A DNA stretch of 64,000 nt from Aquimarina atlantica (GTDB lineage Bacteria; Bacteroidota; Bacteroidia; Flavobacteriales; Flavobacteriaceae), in NCBI RefSeq assembly GCF_000626715.1, contig NZ_AQRA01000005.1, positions 124,001 through 188,000 of the forward strand, given 5' to 3'. Position 1 is the stretch's first letter; each line of letters begins with the position of its first letter. The position numbers and the translations under genes were made by a program. Below, in pieces: positions 34,129-43,243 of this stretch. The notes below the pieces were generated by a model. That model was not told the origin of the DNA. It worked only from the letters and a program-made list of their open reading frames with translations, and made no database searches.

Positions 34129-35679
34129 ATGGCAAGAAGAAGATTAACACCATTTTCAAAAATACTTATAGTCGTACTCATCATTGGTGGACTATATTTT
34201 TTGTTGAATAAACTTAGAGATCCGGCGGTAAAAGATAAAATAGAAGAAGTAACCTCTTCTGATAATACAGATGCAAAAACCAAAGACGGTTACAAAGACG
34301 TAATTAATGTAGGAGTGGTTACCTGGGGAGGATATGCCGGAGGGCAATATTTTAATGAAGGATTTAAAGCCAATACAGCATCCAGGTTTTATAAGGATTA
34401 TGGATTTAAAGTAAACTTTGAAGTTATCGATGATTTTGATGCTTCTAGAGATGCTTTTAAAAATGGTTCTATTGATTTAATGTGGGCTACTATAGATGCA
34501 TTTCCGACAGAAGTTGAAGGATTATCTCAATACCAACCTCAAGTAGTTTTTCAGGCAGATTGGAGCCGAGGTGGAGATGCCATTGTAGCAAGAAGAGGAA
34601 TTAATAAGGTAAGTGATTTAAGAGGTAAGAAAATTGCAGTAGCGCCTATGACTCCATCACACTCGTTTTTGATCTGGTTGTTAGAAGCGGGTGATATGAG
34701 TACTAAGGATGTTAAGATTGTTGAGGTGCCTAGTGCAATAGATGCAGCAGATGCTTTTAAAAGTAATACCGTTGATGCCGCTGTAGTATGGAGTCCCGAC
34801 GATGCAGATTGTGTGAGTAAGGTAGCTGGTTCTAAAGTATTAGAAAGTACCAAAAATGCAACCCATATTATTGCAGATGTATTTGTTGCGAAAAAGGAAT
34901 TTATAGAAACGCATAAAGACCAGCTAAAAGATCTATACGAAGGATGGATGATCGGAGCTTCAGAATTAAATAACTCTGAAAGTAATAAAAGAAAAGCAGC
35001 TAAAATTTTGGCAGAAGGCCTATCTCAACCAGAAGATTTCTGTTTTGATGCTATCAATAATGTGAGATTGGCTACACATGGAGATAATCAAAACTTCTTT
35101 GGATTAAATACAAGTTATAATGGAGTAACCGGTGAAGATCTTTATAACAAGATGAAAGTAAAATATAATAACCTGGGGTATAGCACAGCTGGAGCAAAAA
35201 GCTGGAGGTTATTGTCTACAAAAGATCTGGTTTCTAAAACGTCATTATCAGGCTCTAGTCATAACTCAGAAAAACAAAAAGAATTTACTGCTGTCGATGA
35301 GAATCTAGCTACAAAAGAATCTCTTTCATCAAAGAAAGTAAGTATTAGTTTTAGAACAGGAGAATTTCGATTAGGAGAAAATGCAAAACAATTGATAGAT
35401 CTACAATTTACTCCTATTGCAAAAGCATTTGCTAATGCAAGAATCAGAATTGAAGGAAATACAGATAATGTAGGAAATCGTAATTCTAATATCGCACTTT
35501 CTAAAAAGAGAGCACAATCTGTAGCCGATTATCTAATTAATGAGCACAATATGCCTGTAAACAGATTTATTATCTTAGGTAATGGCCCCGATAAACCTGT
35601 TACAGGATGTGAGCGTAATCAAAATGCTGACTGTAAATCGAAGAACCGAAGAACAGATTTTGAATTAGTTGTAGACTAA
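34129..35679 (+). CDS. Membrane-anchored substrate-binding protein fused to OmpA domain
   Basis: 516 residues: an N-terminal signal anchor (about 9-25, after RRRLTPFSK), a periplasmic type-II substrate-binding domain of the NMT1/SsuA kind (about 55-330; NVGVVTWGGYAGGQYFNEGF, DLMWATIDAFP, LRGKKIAVAPMTPSHSF, VDAAVVWSPDDADCV), and a C-terminal OmpA-like peptidoglycan-binding domain (about 395-516; IRIEGNTDNVG, NIALSKKRAQSVADYL, KSKNRRTDFELV). The protein thus links the inner membrane, ABC transport and cell wall. The permease gene starts at the next base after its stop. Confidence 0.9.
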   Translation: MARRRLTPFSKILIVVLIIGGLYFLLNKLRDPAVKDKIEEVTSSDNTDAKTKDGYKDVINVGVVTWGGYAGGQYFNEGFKANTASRFYKDYGFKVNFEVIDDFDASRDAFKNGSIDLMWATIDAFPTEVEGLSQYQPQVVFQADWSRGGDAIVARRGINKVSDLRGKKIAVAPMTPSHSFLIWLLEAGDMSTKDVKIVEVPSAIDAADAFKSNTVDAAVVWSPDDADCVSKVAGSKVLESTKNATHIIADVFVAKKEFIETHKDQLKDLYEGWMIGASELNNSESNKRKAAKILAEGLSQPEDFCFDAINNVRLATHGDNQNFFGLNTSYNGVTGEDLYNKMKVKYNNLGYSTAGAKSWRLLSTKDLVSKTSLSGSSHNSEKQKEFTAVDENLATKESLSSKKVSISFRTGEFRLGENAKQLIDLQFTPIAKAFANARIRIEGNTDNVGNRNSNIALSKKRAQSVADYLINEHNMPVNRFIILGNGPDKPVTGCERNQNADCKSKNRRTDFELVVD

Positions 35680-36648
35680 ATGGTAGGTATCAAAAAACTA
35701 TTTGAGCTTAGAGGAAACCTCGAACCAAAAGATAAAATTGTTCTTACGGTGATAGGGGCAATTATTCTTATTGGATTATGGTTTTCTATGGCAGAATTTT
35801 TGTCAAAATCTGTGATTACCCAAGATGAATCTATAGACATTTCTAAGTTTTCGCAAAAACAGAGAGTATACTATGAGAGTGATTCTCTTCTTGTTGCCAA
35901 TTATGATGTGTTAGAGCAGATGGGTACAAAAGAATTAGAATCATTTGGTTTAAAAAAGAATAAAGTATATCCTTTACTTCCGTCTCCAATAAAGGTCATA
36001 AAGGCTTTTCCCGACCTTAATCAGCATGATGATGTTATCGGAAATACTTTTTACTCTATCAAACTTAATTTTTTTGGATACCTGCTCGCTATTCTGGTAT
36101 CTATCCCTATCGGGTTTATATTGGGATTGATTCCTTTGTTTAGAGGATTGTTCAGCCAAATTATCAATTCATATCGATTTATTCCACTCACAGCAGTAAC
36201 AGGGATTTTTATTATGTGGCTGGGACTTGGTAGTGAAATGAAGGTATCTTTTCTGGCGTTTGGTATTATTGTGTATTTAATTCCGGTAGTCGTTCAGCGA
36301 ATAGACGAAGTACAAAATGTATATCTTAATACTGTTTTTACTTTGGGAGCAACATCCTGGCAGACGATTAGAACAGTATATATCCCTTATGTGTTTTCAA
36401 AGATCATTGATGATATTAGAGTACTTACGGCAATTTCATGGACCTATATTACTATTGTAGAGATGCTTAATAAAGGTGGTGGTATTGGTGAATTGATTTG
36501 GACAGCTAAACGGCAAAGTAGAATAGACAAAGCATTTGCCATACTTATTATTATTGTGGTTATTGGGATTTTGCAAGATAGACTCTTTGTAATGATTGAT
36601 AGAATATTATTTCCTTTTAAACACATAAACAAAGGCAACAAACATTAA
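35680..36648 (+). CDS. ABC transporter permease (SsuC/TauC-like)
   Basis: 322 residues. An N-terminal helix (about 20-40) and a ~80-residue extracytoplasmic insert precede a typical BPD_transp_1 core with five helices; the EAA coupling loop is seen as LGATSWQTIRTVYIPYV near residue 223. The insert between the first helix and the core is unusual for SsuC-type permeases and may contact the substrate-binding/OmpA protein. The substrate is unknown; PGAP-like naming as nitrate/sulfonate transport would be over-interpretation. Confidence 0.88.
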   Translation: MVGIKKLFELRGNLEPKDKIVLTVIGAIILIGLWFSMAEFLSKSVITQDESIDISKFSQKQRVYYESDSLLVANYDVLEQMGTKELESFGLKKNKVYPLLPSPIKVIKAFPDLNQHDDVIGNTFYSIKLNFFGYLLAILVSIPIGFILGLIPLFRGLFSQIINSYRFIPLTAVTGIFIMWLGLGSEMKVSFLAFGIIVYLIPVVVQRIDEVQNVYLNTVFTLGATSWQTIRTVYIPYVFSKIIDDIRVLTAISWTYITIVEMLNKGGGIGELIWTAKRQSRIDKAFAILIIIVVIGILQDRLFVMIDRILFPFKHINKGNKH

Positions 36649-36649
36649 T

Positions 36650-37456
36650 ATGGTACAATTTAACGACAACGCTAGTGCTACCAATATCATAGAGTTACGT
36701 AATGTTTTTCAATCCTATGACGGCGGGAAAACTAATATTATAGAAAATCTGGATTTATTGGTCGAAGATAAACCTATGCAAGGTCAATTTACCGTGATTT
36801 TAGGAATGTCGGGATGTGGTAAATCAACATTACTTCGATATATTGCCGGGTTGCAGGAACCTACCTCAGGAACAGTATTGGTAAAAGGACAACCTGTAAG
36901 TAAAGAAAACAGGGTGAGTATGGTGTTTCAACAATACTCCTCATTGCCCTGGATGACAGTTCTGGATAATGTAGGGTTAGGATTACGTTTTAAAGGAGTT
37001 CCTAAAAAAGAGCGAGATGAAAAAGCGATGGAAATGATCCAGCTAGTTGGATTAGATGGTCATCAAAAGAAATATGCGCAATACCCAACACTTTCAGGAG
37101 GGCAGTTACAACGAGTGGCTATTGCACGTAGTCTAATGTCTAATCCCGAAATTTTACTGATGGATGAACCTTTTGGAGCTTTAGATGTAAAAACAAGGCT
37201 ACAAATGCAGGATTTATTGATAGGTATCTGGGAAAAATTTAGCCCAACTATATTGTTTGTAACTCACGATATTCAGGAAGCGGTATATCTTGCAGATGAT
37301 ATTTATATTATGAAACATGCTCCATCTCAATTTGTGAAACATATTGATGTAGATTTACCGTTTCAAAGAACCCGAGAAACCAAAAGGCTTCAACATTTTG
37401 ATGAGCTGGTACACGAAGTAGAAGATGCAATGATGCAAATTGATTCTGAACAATAA
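36650..37456 (+). CDS. ABC transporter ATP-binding protein
   Basis: 268 residues. Walker A ILGMSGCGKSTLL near residue 50, Q-loop MVFQQYSSLPWMTV, signature LSGGQLQRVAIARSL, Walker B ILLMDEPFGALD and switch His in FVTHDIQEAV. It is of the SsuB/TauB type and pairs with the preceding permease. Its TAA stop overlaps the ATG of the AAA+ gene by one base (TAATG), implying translational coupling of transport ATPase and AAA+ remodeler. Confidence 0.92.
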   Translation: MVQFNDNASATNIIELRNVFQSYDGGKTNIIENLDLLVEDKPMQGQFTVILGMSGCGKSTLLRYIAGLQEPTSGTVLVKGQPVSKENRVSMVFQQYSSLPWMTVLDNVGLGLRFKGVPKKERDEKAMEMIQLVGLDGHQKKYAQYPTLSGGQLQRVAIARSLMSNPEILLMDEPFGALDVKTRLQMQDLLIGIWEKFSPTILFVTHDIQEAVYLADDIYIMKHAPSQFVKHIDVDLPFQRTRETKRLQHFDELVHEVEDAMMQIDSEQ

Positions 37457-39357
37457 TGAATACCAGAAAATTTACTAAGATCACGGATCTGTTTTTTTCC
37501 AAATTGAATGAAGAAAACCTTCCTTTTTTCTTTAAAGGAAAATCGATCAATCCCCTTAAGATTTTATCTATATCATCAACATTCCCTACTTTGAGTATCA
37601 AAAATGAAGATTTACTGGTACTGTATTCTTCCAAAAAATCTATCGATCATCTTGATATGATCATTACTTCTCAGAATATTCATGTAGCTGATCAGAAAAT
37701 TAAACTGTCTAAAGAAATATTCGAAAAACCAGAGTTTAGTACCTTTCCTAAGGAACACATAACTTTACTTAGTGATCTAATCGATGATTTAATGTTGATC
37801 AAAAAGGATGAAAAAAAGAATTTAGAGCATTTTACCAATAAATTCAAAGACTTTATCAATCAAAAAGAAGATACCCAACAGGAATTCGATATCGACTATG
37901 AGTTTTTAAAAATTCTAAAGCACGAAGGTGAAAAAATTCAGAATTTAGCCGAAGATCTTAATCATAACAAACGGTTTTCGAATACAATCAATACCATTGT
38001 TCACAAAACCGATGATGCCTTGCATTTTAAGGCAGAGCATGTGATCTTACAGGATATTATTAAGGTGTTTAACATGATATATCCCTTAAGTGATAAAGAA
38101 AATGCTATTGCCGATATAAAAATTAAGTTTCTGTTAGCTTTTTTATTCGAAAAATTACAAGGCAATGATATCATAGCTTCCCTATCTATAGAGCGTATCA
38201 ATGCTTTTGTTAAATCTTCGACATTTGATGAAAATATTGAAATCATTAAAACAGCTAGTCTTTTTAATCTGGGAGATGATTATAAAAATGAATTTCTGCT
38301 ACCTTCAATTTTAAAAAGATTAGATAGTAATCATTTTGCGAATTCGGGAGCATTTTTGTACCGTATCGCTTCTTTGATTACAAAAGCTGATGGTACAATA
38401 TCTGAAAAAGAAACCGAGGTATTAAAAAAAATTAATGATAAGCTATCACATCCAAAAGAAAAGTTAGAAGGCGTAAAACATACCGAGATTGACGAAAATG
38501 AAACGCTGGATGATGTAATGGATGAACTCAATGAGCTCATTGGATTAGATACAATAAAAAAGGCCATACAAGAACTTTCTAATTTTCTGAAAATCCAAAA
38601 AGTACGAGAAGAGAAAGGACTCAAAAATGTGAATAATTCTTTACATTCTGTATTTATGGGGCCTCCGGGTACAGGTAAAACTACTGTAGCGCGATTAGTC
38701 TCTAAAATATATAAGCATTTGGGATATCTAGAAAAAGGACATTTGATAGAAACTGATCGTACAGGAATGGTAGCAGGATATGTAGGTCAAACTGCATTAA
38801 AAGTAGAAGAAGTAGTAAAAACTTCATTAGATGGAGTCTTATTTATCGATGAAGCCTACTCTCTGGCCAAAGACAATAAAAAGGATTTTGGTAATGAGGC
38901 GATAGAAGTACTGCTCAAAAAAATGGAAGATCATCGTGATCAGCTTGTAATTATCGTGGCAGGATATCCTGACGAAATGGAAGAGTTTATTGAATCTAAT
39001 CCCGGATTGCAATCCCGATTTAATCGATATTTTACTTTTGATCATTATAAACCCAAAGAACTCATTGGTATTTTTGAGTTATTTTGTTCAAAAAATGATT
39101 TTGTGATCACAGAAGATGCCAAAGAAAAATTACAGTTTATTTTTGAGAAATTGTATGAAAAACGACATAAAAGCTTTGGTAATGCTCGGGTAGCGAGAAA
39201 TCTATTCGAAAAAATTATTGAATATCAGGCCAATCGTATCGTATCGATAACACCACTTACCGAAGAATTATTAAAAAATATTATAGAAGAAGATATTCCG
39301 CCTGTTAATCAAACCGTAGAAGAATATCTTAGGTTTCAGCAAGATGAAGAAAATTAG
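37456..39357 (+). CDS. TerB-like / AAA+ (CbbX-SpoVK type) fusion ATPase
   Basis: 633 residues. Residues ~190-335 are helical with the acidic signature ITKADGTISEKETEVL (Ala311-Asp-Gly), typical of TerB-like domains. From about 355 comes a CbbX/SpoVK-type AAA+ domain: LNELIGLDTIKKAIQEL, Walker A GPPGTGKTT (402-410), the pore-like GMVAGYVGQTA, Walker B VLFIDEAYSL, sensor IIVAGYPDEM and the arginine-finger region NPGLQSRFNRYF. TerB domains are known from tellurite/phage-resistance and calcium-linked stress systems; CbbX-type ATPases remodel protein complexes. Fusion and operon position suggest that it works on the ABC/OmpA complex. Confidence 0.88.
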   Translation: MNTRKFTKITDLFFSKLNEENLPFFFKGKSINPLKILSISSTFPTLSIKNEDLLVLYSSKKSIDHLDMIITSQNIHVADQKIKLSKEIFEKPEFSTFPKEHITLLSDLIDDLMLIKKDEKKNLEHFTNKFKDFINQKEDTQQEFDIDYEFLKILKHEGEKIQNLAEDLNHNKRFSNTINTIVHKTDDALHFKAEHVILQDIIKVFNMIYPLSDKENAIADIKIKFLLAFLFEKLQGNDIIASLSIERINAFVKSSTFDENIEIIKTASLFNLGDDYKNEFLLPSILKRLDSNHFANSGAFLYRIASLITKADGTISEKETEVLKKINDKLSHPKEKLEGVKHTEIDENETLDDVMDELNELIGLDTIKKAIQELSNFLKIQKVREEKGLKNVNNSLHSVFMGPPGTGKTTVARLVSKIYKHLGYLEKGHLIETDRTGMVAGYVGQTALKVEEVVKTSLDGVLFIDEAYSLAKDNKKDFGNEAIEVLLKKMEDHRDQLVIIVAGYPDEMEEFIESNPGLQSRFNRYFTFDHYKPKELIGIFELFCSKNDFVITEDAKEKLQFIFEKLYEKRHKSFGNARVARNLFEKIIEYQANRIVSITPLTEELLKNIIEEDIPPVNQTVEEYLRFQQDEEN

Positions 39358-39404
39358 ACAATTAATTAAATGAGTTTTCGACAAAGAAAGCTATTTGACA
39401 TGCA

Positions 39405-40337
39405 TTGCTAAAAAATACAAATACAAAAGTGATAACCGAAAAAGATATATCCAAAAAGCTAGGCCGAGTTGTCAAATCACCGATTAGGGTAGGGGATATT
39501 GCAGATTTAGGAATGCATACGACTACTTTTCTAAATTTTTTTAAACCCTTTTTTGAAGAATTACAAGACGACAACTACCTGGTCAGAGGAAAACAAATTA
39601 CCTTTTTAAAAGAGTCTTTTCCCGAAGAGTCAGAAATGATCGAAAAGATACATAAATCGTATTTTGAGGGTAATGTGACTAGTAAAGTTTTGGATCCTTG
39701 GATTCAAAAATTAGATGCTTCTCAAAAACAGCAATATGATCACTTATCGGTTATTACTCGGCAACGTAATATTGCCTCTTTTCAAATAGAAATTTGGGAT
39801 GATACCATTTTTGTAGAAAGAATAGTACAGCATGCATTTGAACAGGATGTCGATGATTTTCGAGTGTGGAAACGGGTATTTACGCAGGCAAGCAGAGAAG
39901 CTGTTGAAAATGAATTATTTTTCGAATTATTAAAAAAAATGACTGGCCTAGTACAAGAGATTCATCCCGAAATCAGGAAGATGCAAATTACCAGTCATTT
40001 TATGCGTACCATTTCCCAGGAAAAAATCAAAGGGGAGAATGCACCAGAAGGAGTTCATGAAGATGGAGCACAATACATCATGTCTGCATTGGTAATCAAT
40101 CGACAAAATAGTATTGGTGCAGAAAGCCAGGTCTATGAGAAATTGTCACCAGAACATAATGAATTGATCTATAGAAAAGTATTAGCTCCCGGAGAGTTTA
40201 TTTTTCAGGCAGATACCGGAGAAGAATTTACCTTTGGTAACGACCTATGGCATTATGTAACCCCAATAGAACCTGATGATTCTTCAAGATTAGGAATCAG
40301 AGATATTATAGGGTTTGATATTGACATCTTGGATTAG
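39405..40337 (+). CDS. 2-oxoglutarate/Fe(II) dioxygenase (PF10014-like)
   Basis: 310 residues from a TTG start at 39405; no usable upstream ATG exists in frame and the next Met lies at residue 36. The metal triad is seen as APEGVHEDGAQY (His and Asp) and DLWHYVTPIEP (second His), with a final RDIIGFDIDIL. PF10014 enzymes include free L-amino-acid hydroxylases such as isoleucine dioxygenase. It starts 48 bp after the AAA+ gene and ends by overlapping the oppositely oriented methyltransferase gene by 4 bp, so it is likely the last gene of the operon. Confidence 0.87.
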   Translation: MLKNTNTKVITEKDISKKLGRVVKSPIRVGDIADLGMHTTTFLNFFKPFFEELQDDNYLVRGKQITFLKESFPEESEMIEKIHKSYFEGNVTSKVLDPWIQKLDASQKQQYDHLSVITRQRNIASFQIEIWDDTIFVERIVQHAFEQDVDDFRVWKRVFTQASREAVENELFFELLKKMTGLVQEIHPEIRKMQITSHFMRTISQEKIKGENAPEGVHEDGAQYIMSALVINRQNSIGAESQVYEKLSPEHNELIYRKVLAPGEFIFQADTGEEFTFGNDLWHYVTPIEPDDSSRLGIRDIIGFDIDILD

Positions 40338-41218
40338 GAAAGTACACAACTTATTTCATCCAGAGAAGAACCATAATCAAAACTAAAATCAATATGCACC
40401 AGGTCTCCGGCTTTTACCTCCTGGGTATTGGTCGTTTTTAAAACTGTTGGAGGCATGAGGCTATCGGTGCCTGTAAAATTAGAACCCTCGGTTACTTCTA
40501 CATAAGATTCGAGATAAAGTGCATTTACAGTCCCTGAAAATAAAACGGGAACAGAAAAACTTAATCGTACACCTTGCTTTTTCTCTTTAAGCAATTCAAT
40601 TTCATTGACCAAAAACTGCTGGGTTAGAAACATTGGTTGATGTCTTGTAAAATTTACCGGATAATGATGTATCTCTGCATCTATTTCGGCTTCGCATAAC
40701 CTAGCAAAATTCACAATACGGTTAGGGAACAATTTCCCTCCGGGTTTTAAAAAAGTTCTCATATGCTGAAATATCTGTACCTGAAACTCATTAGCACAAT
40801 AGATACTCATGAGTTCTCCAACTACAAAGTCTACTTTTTCTGGCAGATTTACAGTTAATGCATCTGCATAGATGACTTCTACTTTATCAGCCCAGGGATG
40901 TTTTGCTATTTCTTTATTAATAAAAGGAACCAGATCCGGATTATTCTCTATCAGATATGCTTTTTTTACATAAGGCATATATAATTTGGTTAAAGGAAGT
41001 GTTCCTACACCAACTTCACATACTGTTGCCCCCTTGAAATTATTATTCAAAGTGAATGCTTTATGAAAAGCGTCTACACGTTGCTTATCAGTCTCCATAA
41101 TTTTATAATAGATCTCAGGAAACCCATAGTGAGACTCATCAAATGTTTGTGCTTTTAGTAAGCTATATTTTAAAGTATCATAATTATCAATAATATCTTC
41201 GAATAATTTGTCTTGCAT
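40334..41218 (-). CDS. Class I SAM-dependent methyltransferase, PRMT-like
   Basis: 294 residues. SAM-binding motif I CEVGVGTLPLTKLY near residue 58, a following acidic ENNPDLV, DALTVNLP, and VVGELMSIYC in the place of the double-E loop of protein arginine methyltransferases; a C-terminal beta-barrel-like half carries VNFARLCEAEID and a final FDYGSSLDEI. The target may be protein or small molecule. Its 3' end overlaps the dioxygenase gene by 4 bp tail to tail. An amino-acid modification theme (hydroxylase beside methyltransferase) is a speculative link. Confidence 0.82.
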   Translation of the reverse strand: MQDKLFEDIIDNYDTLKYSLLKAQTFDESHYGFPEIYYKIMETDKQRVDAFHKAFTLNNNFKGATVCEVGVGTLPLTKLYMPYVKKAYLIENNPDLVPFINKEIAKHPWADKVEVIYADALTVNLPEKVDFVVGELMSIYCANEFQVQIFQHMRTFLKPGGKLFPNRIVNFARLCEAEIDAEIHHYPVNFTRHQPMFLTQQFLVNEIELLKEKKQGVRLSFSVPVLFSGTVNALYLESYVEVTEGSNFTGTDSLMPPTVLKTTNTQEVKAGDLVHIDFSFDYGSSLDEISCVLS

Positions 41219-41261
41219 AGGATGTTACTAGTTTTGGGTAAATATAATAATTCTGCAAGTC

Positions 41262-41300
41262 AAAAAACTTCTGGGGATTTTAAAACCCCAGAAGTTTTTT
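41262..41300. terminator. Strong bidirectional hairpin between exonuclease and methyltransferase genes
   Basis: 15-bp perfect stem AAAAAACTTCTGGGG (41262-41276)/CCCCAGAAGTTTTTT (41286-41300) with loop ATTTTAAAA; A/T tracts flank it on both strands. On the - strand it would end transcription of the methyltransferase gene's upstream neighbour, the exonuclease, whose stop codon touches the stem. Confidence 0.8.
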
Positions 41301-41844
41301 ACTGACTTAAGCACCAATGTAAGATTTTAGCAATATTTTTGGCATCATCGACTCCTCTGTGATGCGTTCCTTCGAGAGGGATTTTTAAAACCCCTAATGC
41401 ACCTTTCATTCCAACCTTTCTTCGTAATCCTTTGGTTTCAGAAAAAAGTGCTTTTACATTAATATGATTTTGTGATAAAGGATACTTCATTCCTCTGTTT
41501 GCACATTGTTTCTTCATCATATTTAGATCGTACTGCCCATAACTTGCCCAGGTATATTCATGACCACTGTATTGAGTTCTTAGCATTTCGCAAGCGGTTT
41601 CAAAAGAAACACCTTCCTGATCTACTAACTCTTGAGTAATCGTAGTGAGTTCTGTGCAAAAAGAACTGACTTCTGATTGTTCGGGCTTAACTAATATCCC
41701 TTTATTTTTAGAAATGCTTCCAGTTTGCGTATCCAAAAGGCAGATTCCTATTTCTATAATTTCATTAACCTGACCTTTAGGAATAGGCCCATTCCAGCAG
41801 GTAGCTTCTAGATCTATGATTATAATAGTATTTGTTGTTTTCAT
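41299..41844 (-). CDS. DEDDh 3'-5' exonuclease (KapD/ERI-1-like)
   Basis: 181 residues. Exo I IIDLEATCWNG (Asp11, Glu13), Exo II ASYGQYDLNMM (Asp near 105) and Exo III THHRGVDDAKNIAKIL (His and Asp near 160-166) give the DEDDh set. The family cuts single-stranded RNA or DNA from the 3' end; the insertion after Exo I (TCWNGPIPKGQVNEIIEIG) matches the KapD/ERI-1 RNA exonuclease group rather than DNA polymerase proofreading subunits. It lies downstream of the TPR-PrfH-RtcB genes on the same strand, which is suggestive for RNA quality control but the REP repeat intervenes. Confidence 0.88.
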   Translation of the reverse strand: MKTTNTIIIIDLEATCWNGPIPKGQVNEIIEIGICLLDTQTGSISKNKGILVKPEQSEVSSFCTELTTITQELVDQEGVSFETACEMLRTQYSGHEYTWASYGQYDLNMMKKQCANRGMKYPLSQNHINVKALFSETKGLRRKVGMKGALGVLKIPLEGTHHRGVDDAKNIAKILHWCLSQ

Positions 41845-41891
41845 TTTTTGTACTTTGTTATGAGGGACTAAAAAGTCATTATATTTTGATT

Positions 41892-41966
41892 TGTCAGGTT
41901 GAGCTTGTCAAAATCCATATAGATTACCAGTAAGATAAAAATATTTCGACTGGCTCAATATGACAT
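41892..41966. repeat. Degenerate inverted pair of the TTCGACAAGCTCA repeat
   Basis: TGTCAGGTTGAGCTTGTC on the left and TTCGACTGGCTCAATATGAC on the right, imperfectly complementary, between the exonuclease and TPR genes. Same family as 22402-22457. Confidence 0.6.
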
Positions 41967-41994
41967 CGAACTTGCTTTTTAGACCCCTCGTGTT

Positions 41995-42528
41995 TTATGA
42001 TTTCTTTGTTGACTTTTTAGAAGAAGACTTATCCTTAGCTTTTTTTTGCTTTGGCATTTTATTTTTAATTCGCTCTTCTTCTTCTTTTATATCATTAATA
42101 AAGTGATTATTGTAGGCATTTTCTTTTGCCAATTTCAGACATTTTAATGCTTTTTTATAGCTCTTTTTTTGCTCAAAAAGAATTCCTTTTTTTAGATATA
42201 GCATTGCCTTATCTGTTCCTTTTACGGTTAGGGCAAAATCAACTAGTTTTTCGGCTTCATCATAGTCTTCATTCCAAAGTAAGACATTGATATATTTAGG
42301 ATATACATCTAATGCATACATATCTTCTGCTAAAGCTTGCTGATAGTACTCTTTGGCAACCTCATAATTCTTCAAACTTTCTGCATATATCTGCCCTAAA
42401 AGACTTAACGCAATTGGATTTTTTTCATCATAAGACAATGCATAGTTTAAAGATTCTACAGCTTCCTCTAAGTTATAAGGATAAGCGTCTAATGCCTGAA
42501 ATAAATATTTGTCTAATACATTACTCAT
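41995..42528 (-). CDS. TPR-repeat protein next to PrfH
   Basis: 177 residues of tetratricopeptide-like helices: repeats at about 16-49 (AVESLNYALSYDEKNPIALSLLG), 50-85 (YAESLKNYEVAKEYYQQAL), 86-120 and 121-155, then a Lys-rich tail (KNKMPKQKKAKDKSSSKK). It begins 3 bp after the prfH stop, so it is co-transcribed. The basic tail could touch RNA or ribosomes. Whether it is a regular part of RtcB-PrfH loci is not known to me. Confidence 0.82.
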   Translation of the reverse strand: MSNVLDKYLFQALDAYPYNLEEAVESLNYALSYDEKNPIALSLLGQIYAESLKNYEVAKEYYQQALAEDMYALDVYPKYINVLLWNEDYDEAEKLVDFALTVKGTDKAMLYLKKGILFEQKKSYKKALKCLKLAKENAYNNHFINDIKEEEERIKNKMPKQKKAKDKSSSKKSTKKS

Positions 42529-42531
42529 TTT

Positions 42532-43227
42532 CTAATTCTTTAATTGATTGTACAAATCATTCTTTAATTGATTTCGTTTGTTTTTAAAGGTTTTCGTCAC
42601 TTTTTTCTTTTTAAAATCCGTTCCTTTAAATACTCTAACAGGATTACCTCGTTGAACATTTAAGTGGTTTTCCCATTCATCTGAGATCGATTTTTTTAAT
42701 TGTTCTAACTGGACATCAGTTACTTTATTCTTTAATCGTTCGACAGCAATTTTTCGATTTTGATGTTGTGAACGACTATCCATTACTACGACACTTGTAC
42801 CTGTAAGTTTATGTGTAGCTCTAACTGCAGAATTTACCTTATTTACATGCTGGCCTCCTGGGCCCGAACTTCGCATCGTTTGAAATACAATATCTTTTTC
42901 TGCTATTTTCTCTACAGGTATAAGATCTAGTTCGTAGATTCCGATAAACCAATTTTTTCGTTTATGATATTTACGAAAAGTTGAGGTTCCTATCCACTGT
43001 ACAGTGCCTAACCAGGAATTTACCAAAGTGTTTACCTGATCGACCTGCAGTTTTAGTGTAACAGACTGTAATGTGCCGTTTTCGATACCTTTTACTCTCT
43101 GTATGATGCTATAGGTTACTCCTGTATGTCGTATATCATCCAAAAAATACTTAAGTACCTGGGCTACGACCCAGCAACATTCTGCCGGACCTCTTCCTGC
43201 TGTTATTTGTATAATTTTTTGATTCAT
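42532..43227 (-). CDS. prfH: Peptide chain release factor homologue PrfH
   Basis: 231 residues. The GGQ hydrolysis motif SSGPGGQHVNKVNSAVRATH is at residues 120-139 (Gly124-Gly-Gln126); the N-terminus ITAGRGPAECCWVVAQVL is the PrfH signature, and the codon-recognition domain of RF1/RF2 is replaced. A C-terminal basic tail follows. PrfH homologues release peptides from ribosomes whose decoding centre has been cut, handing the rRNA to RtcB2 for sealing. The rtcB gene lies upstream on the same strand, 301 bp away, with repeats inserted between them. Confidence 0.93.
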   Translation of the reverse strand: MNQKIIQITAGRGPAECCWVVAQVLKYFLDDIRHTGVTYSIIQRVKGIENGTLQSVTLKLQVDQVNTLVNSWLGTVQWIGTSTFRKYHKRKNWFIGIYELDLIPVEKIAEKDIVFQTMRSSGPGGQHVNKVNSAVRATHKLTGTSVVVMDSRSQHQNRKIAVERLKNKVTDVQLEQLKKSISDEWENHLNVQRGNPVRVFKGTDFKKKKVTKTFKNKRNQLKNDLYNQLKN

Positions 43228-43243
43228 TTTCTTGTTTTTTTAC

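Noticed and set aside
34129..36648. Naming the ABC system a phosphate, nitrate or sulfonate importer
   Set aside because: The binding-domain fold is shared by transporters for many ligands and no ligand-specific motif can be identified by eye.
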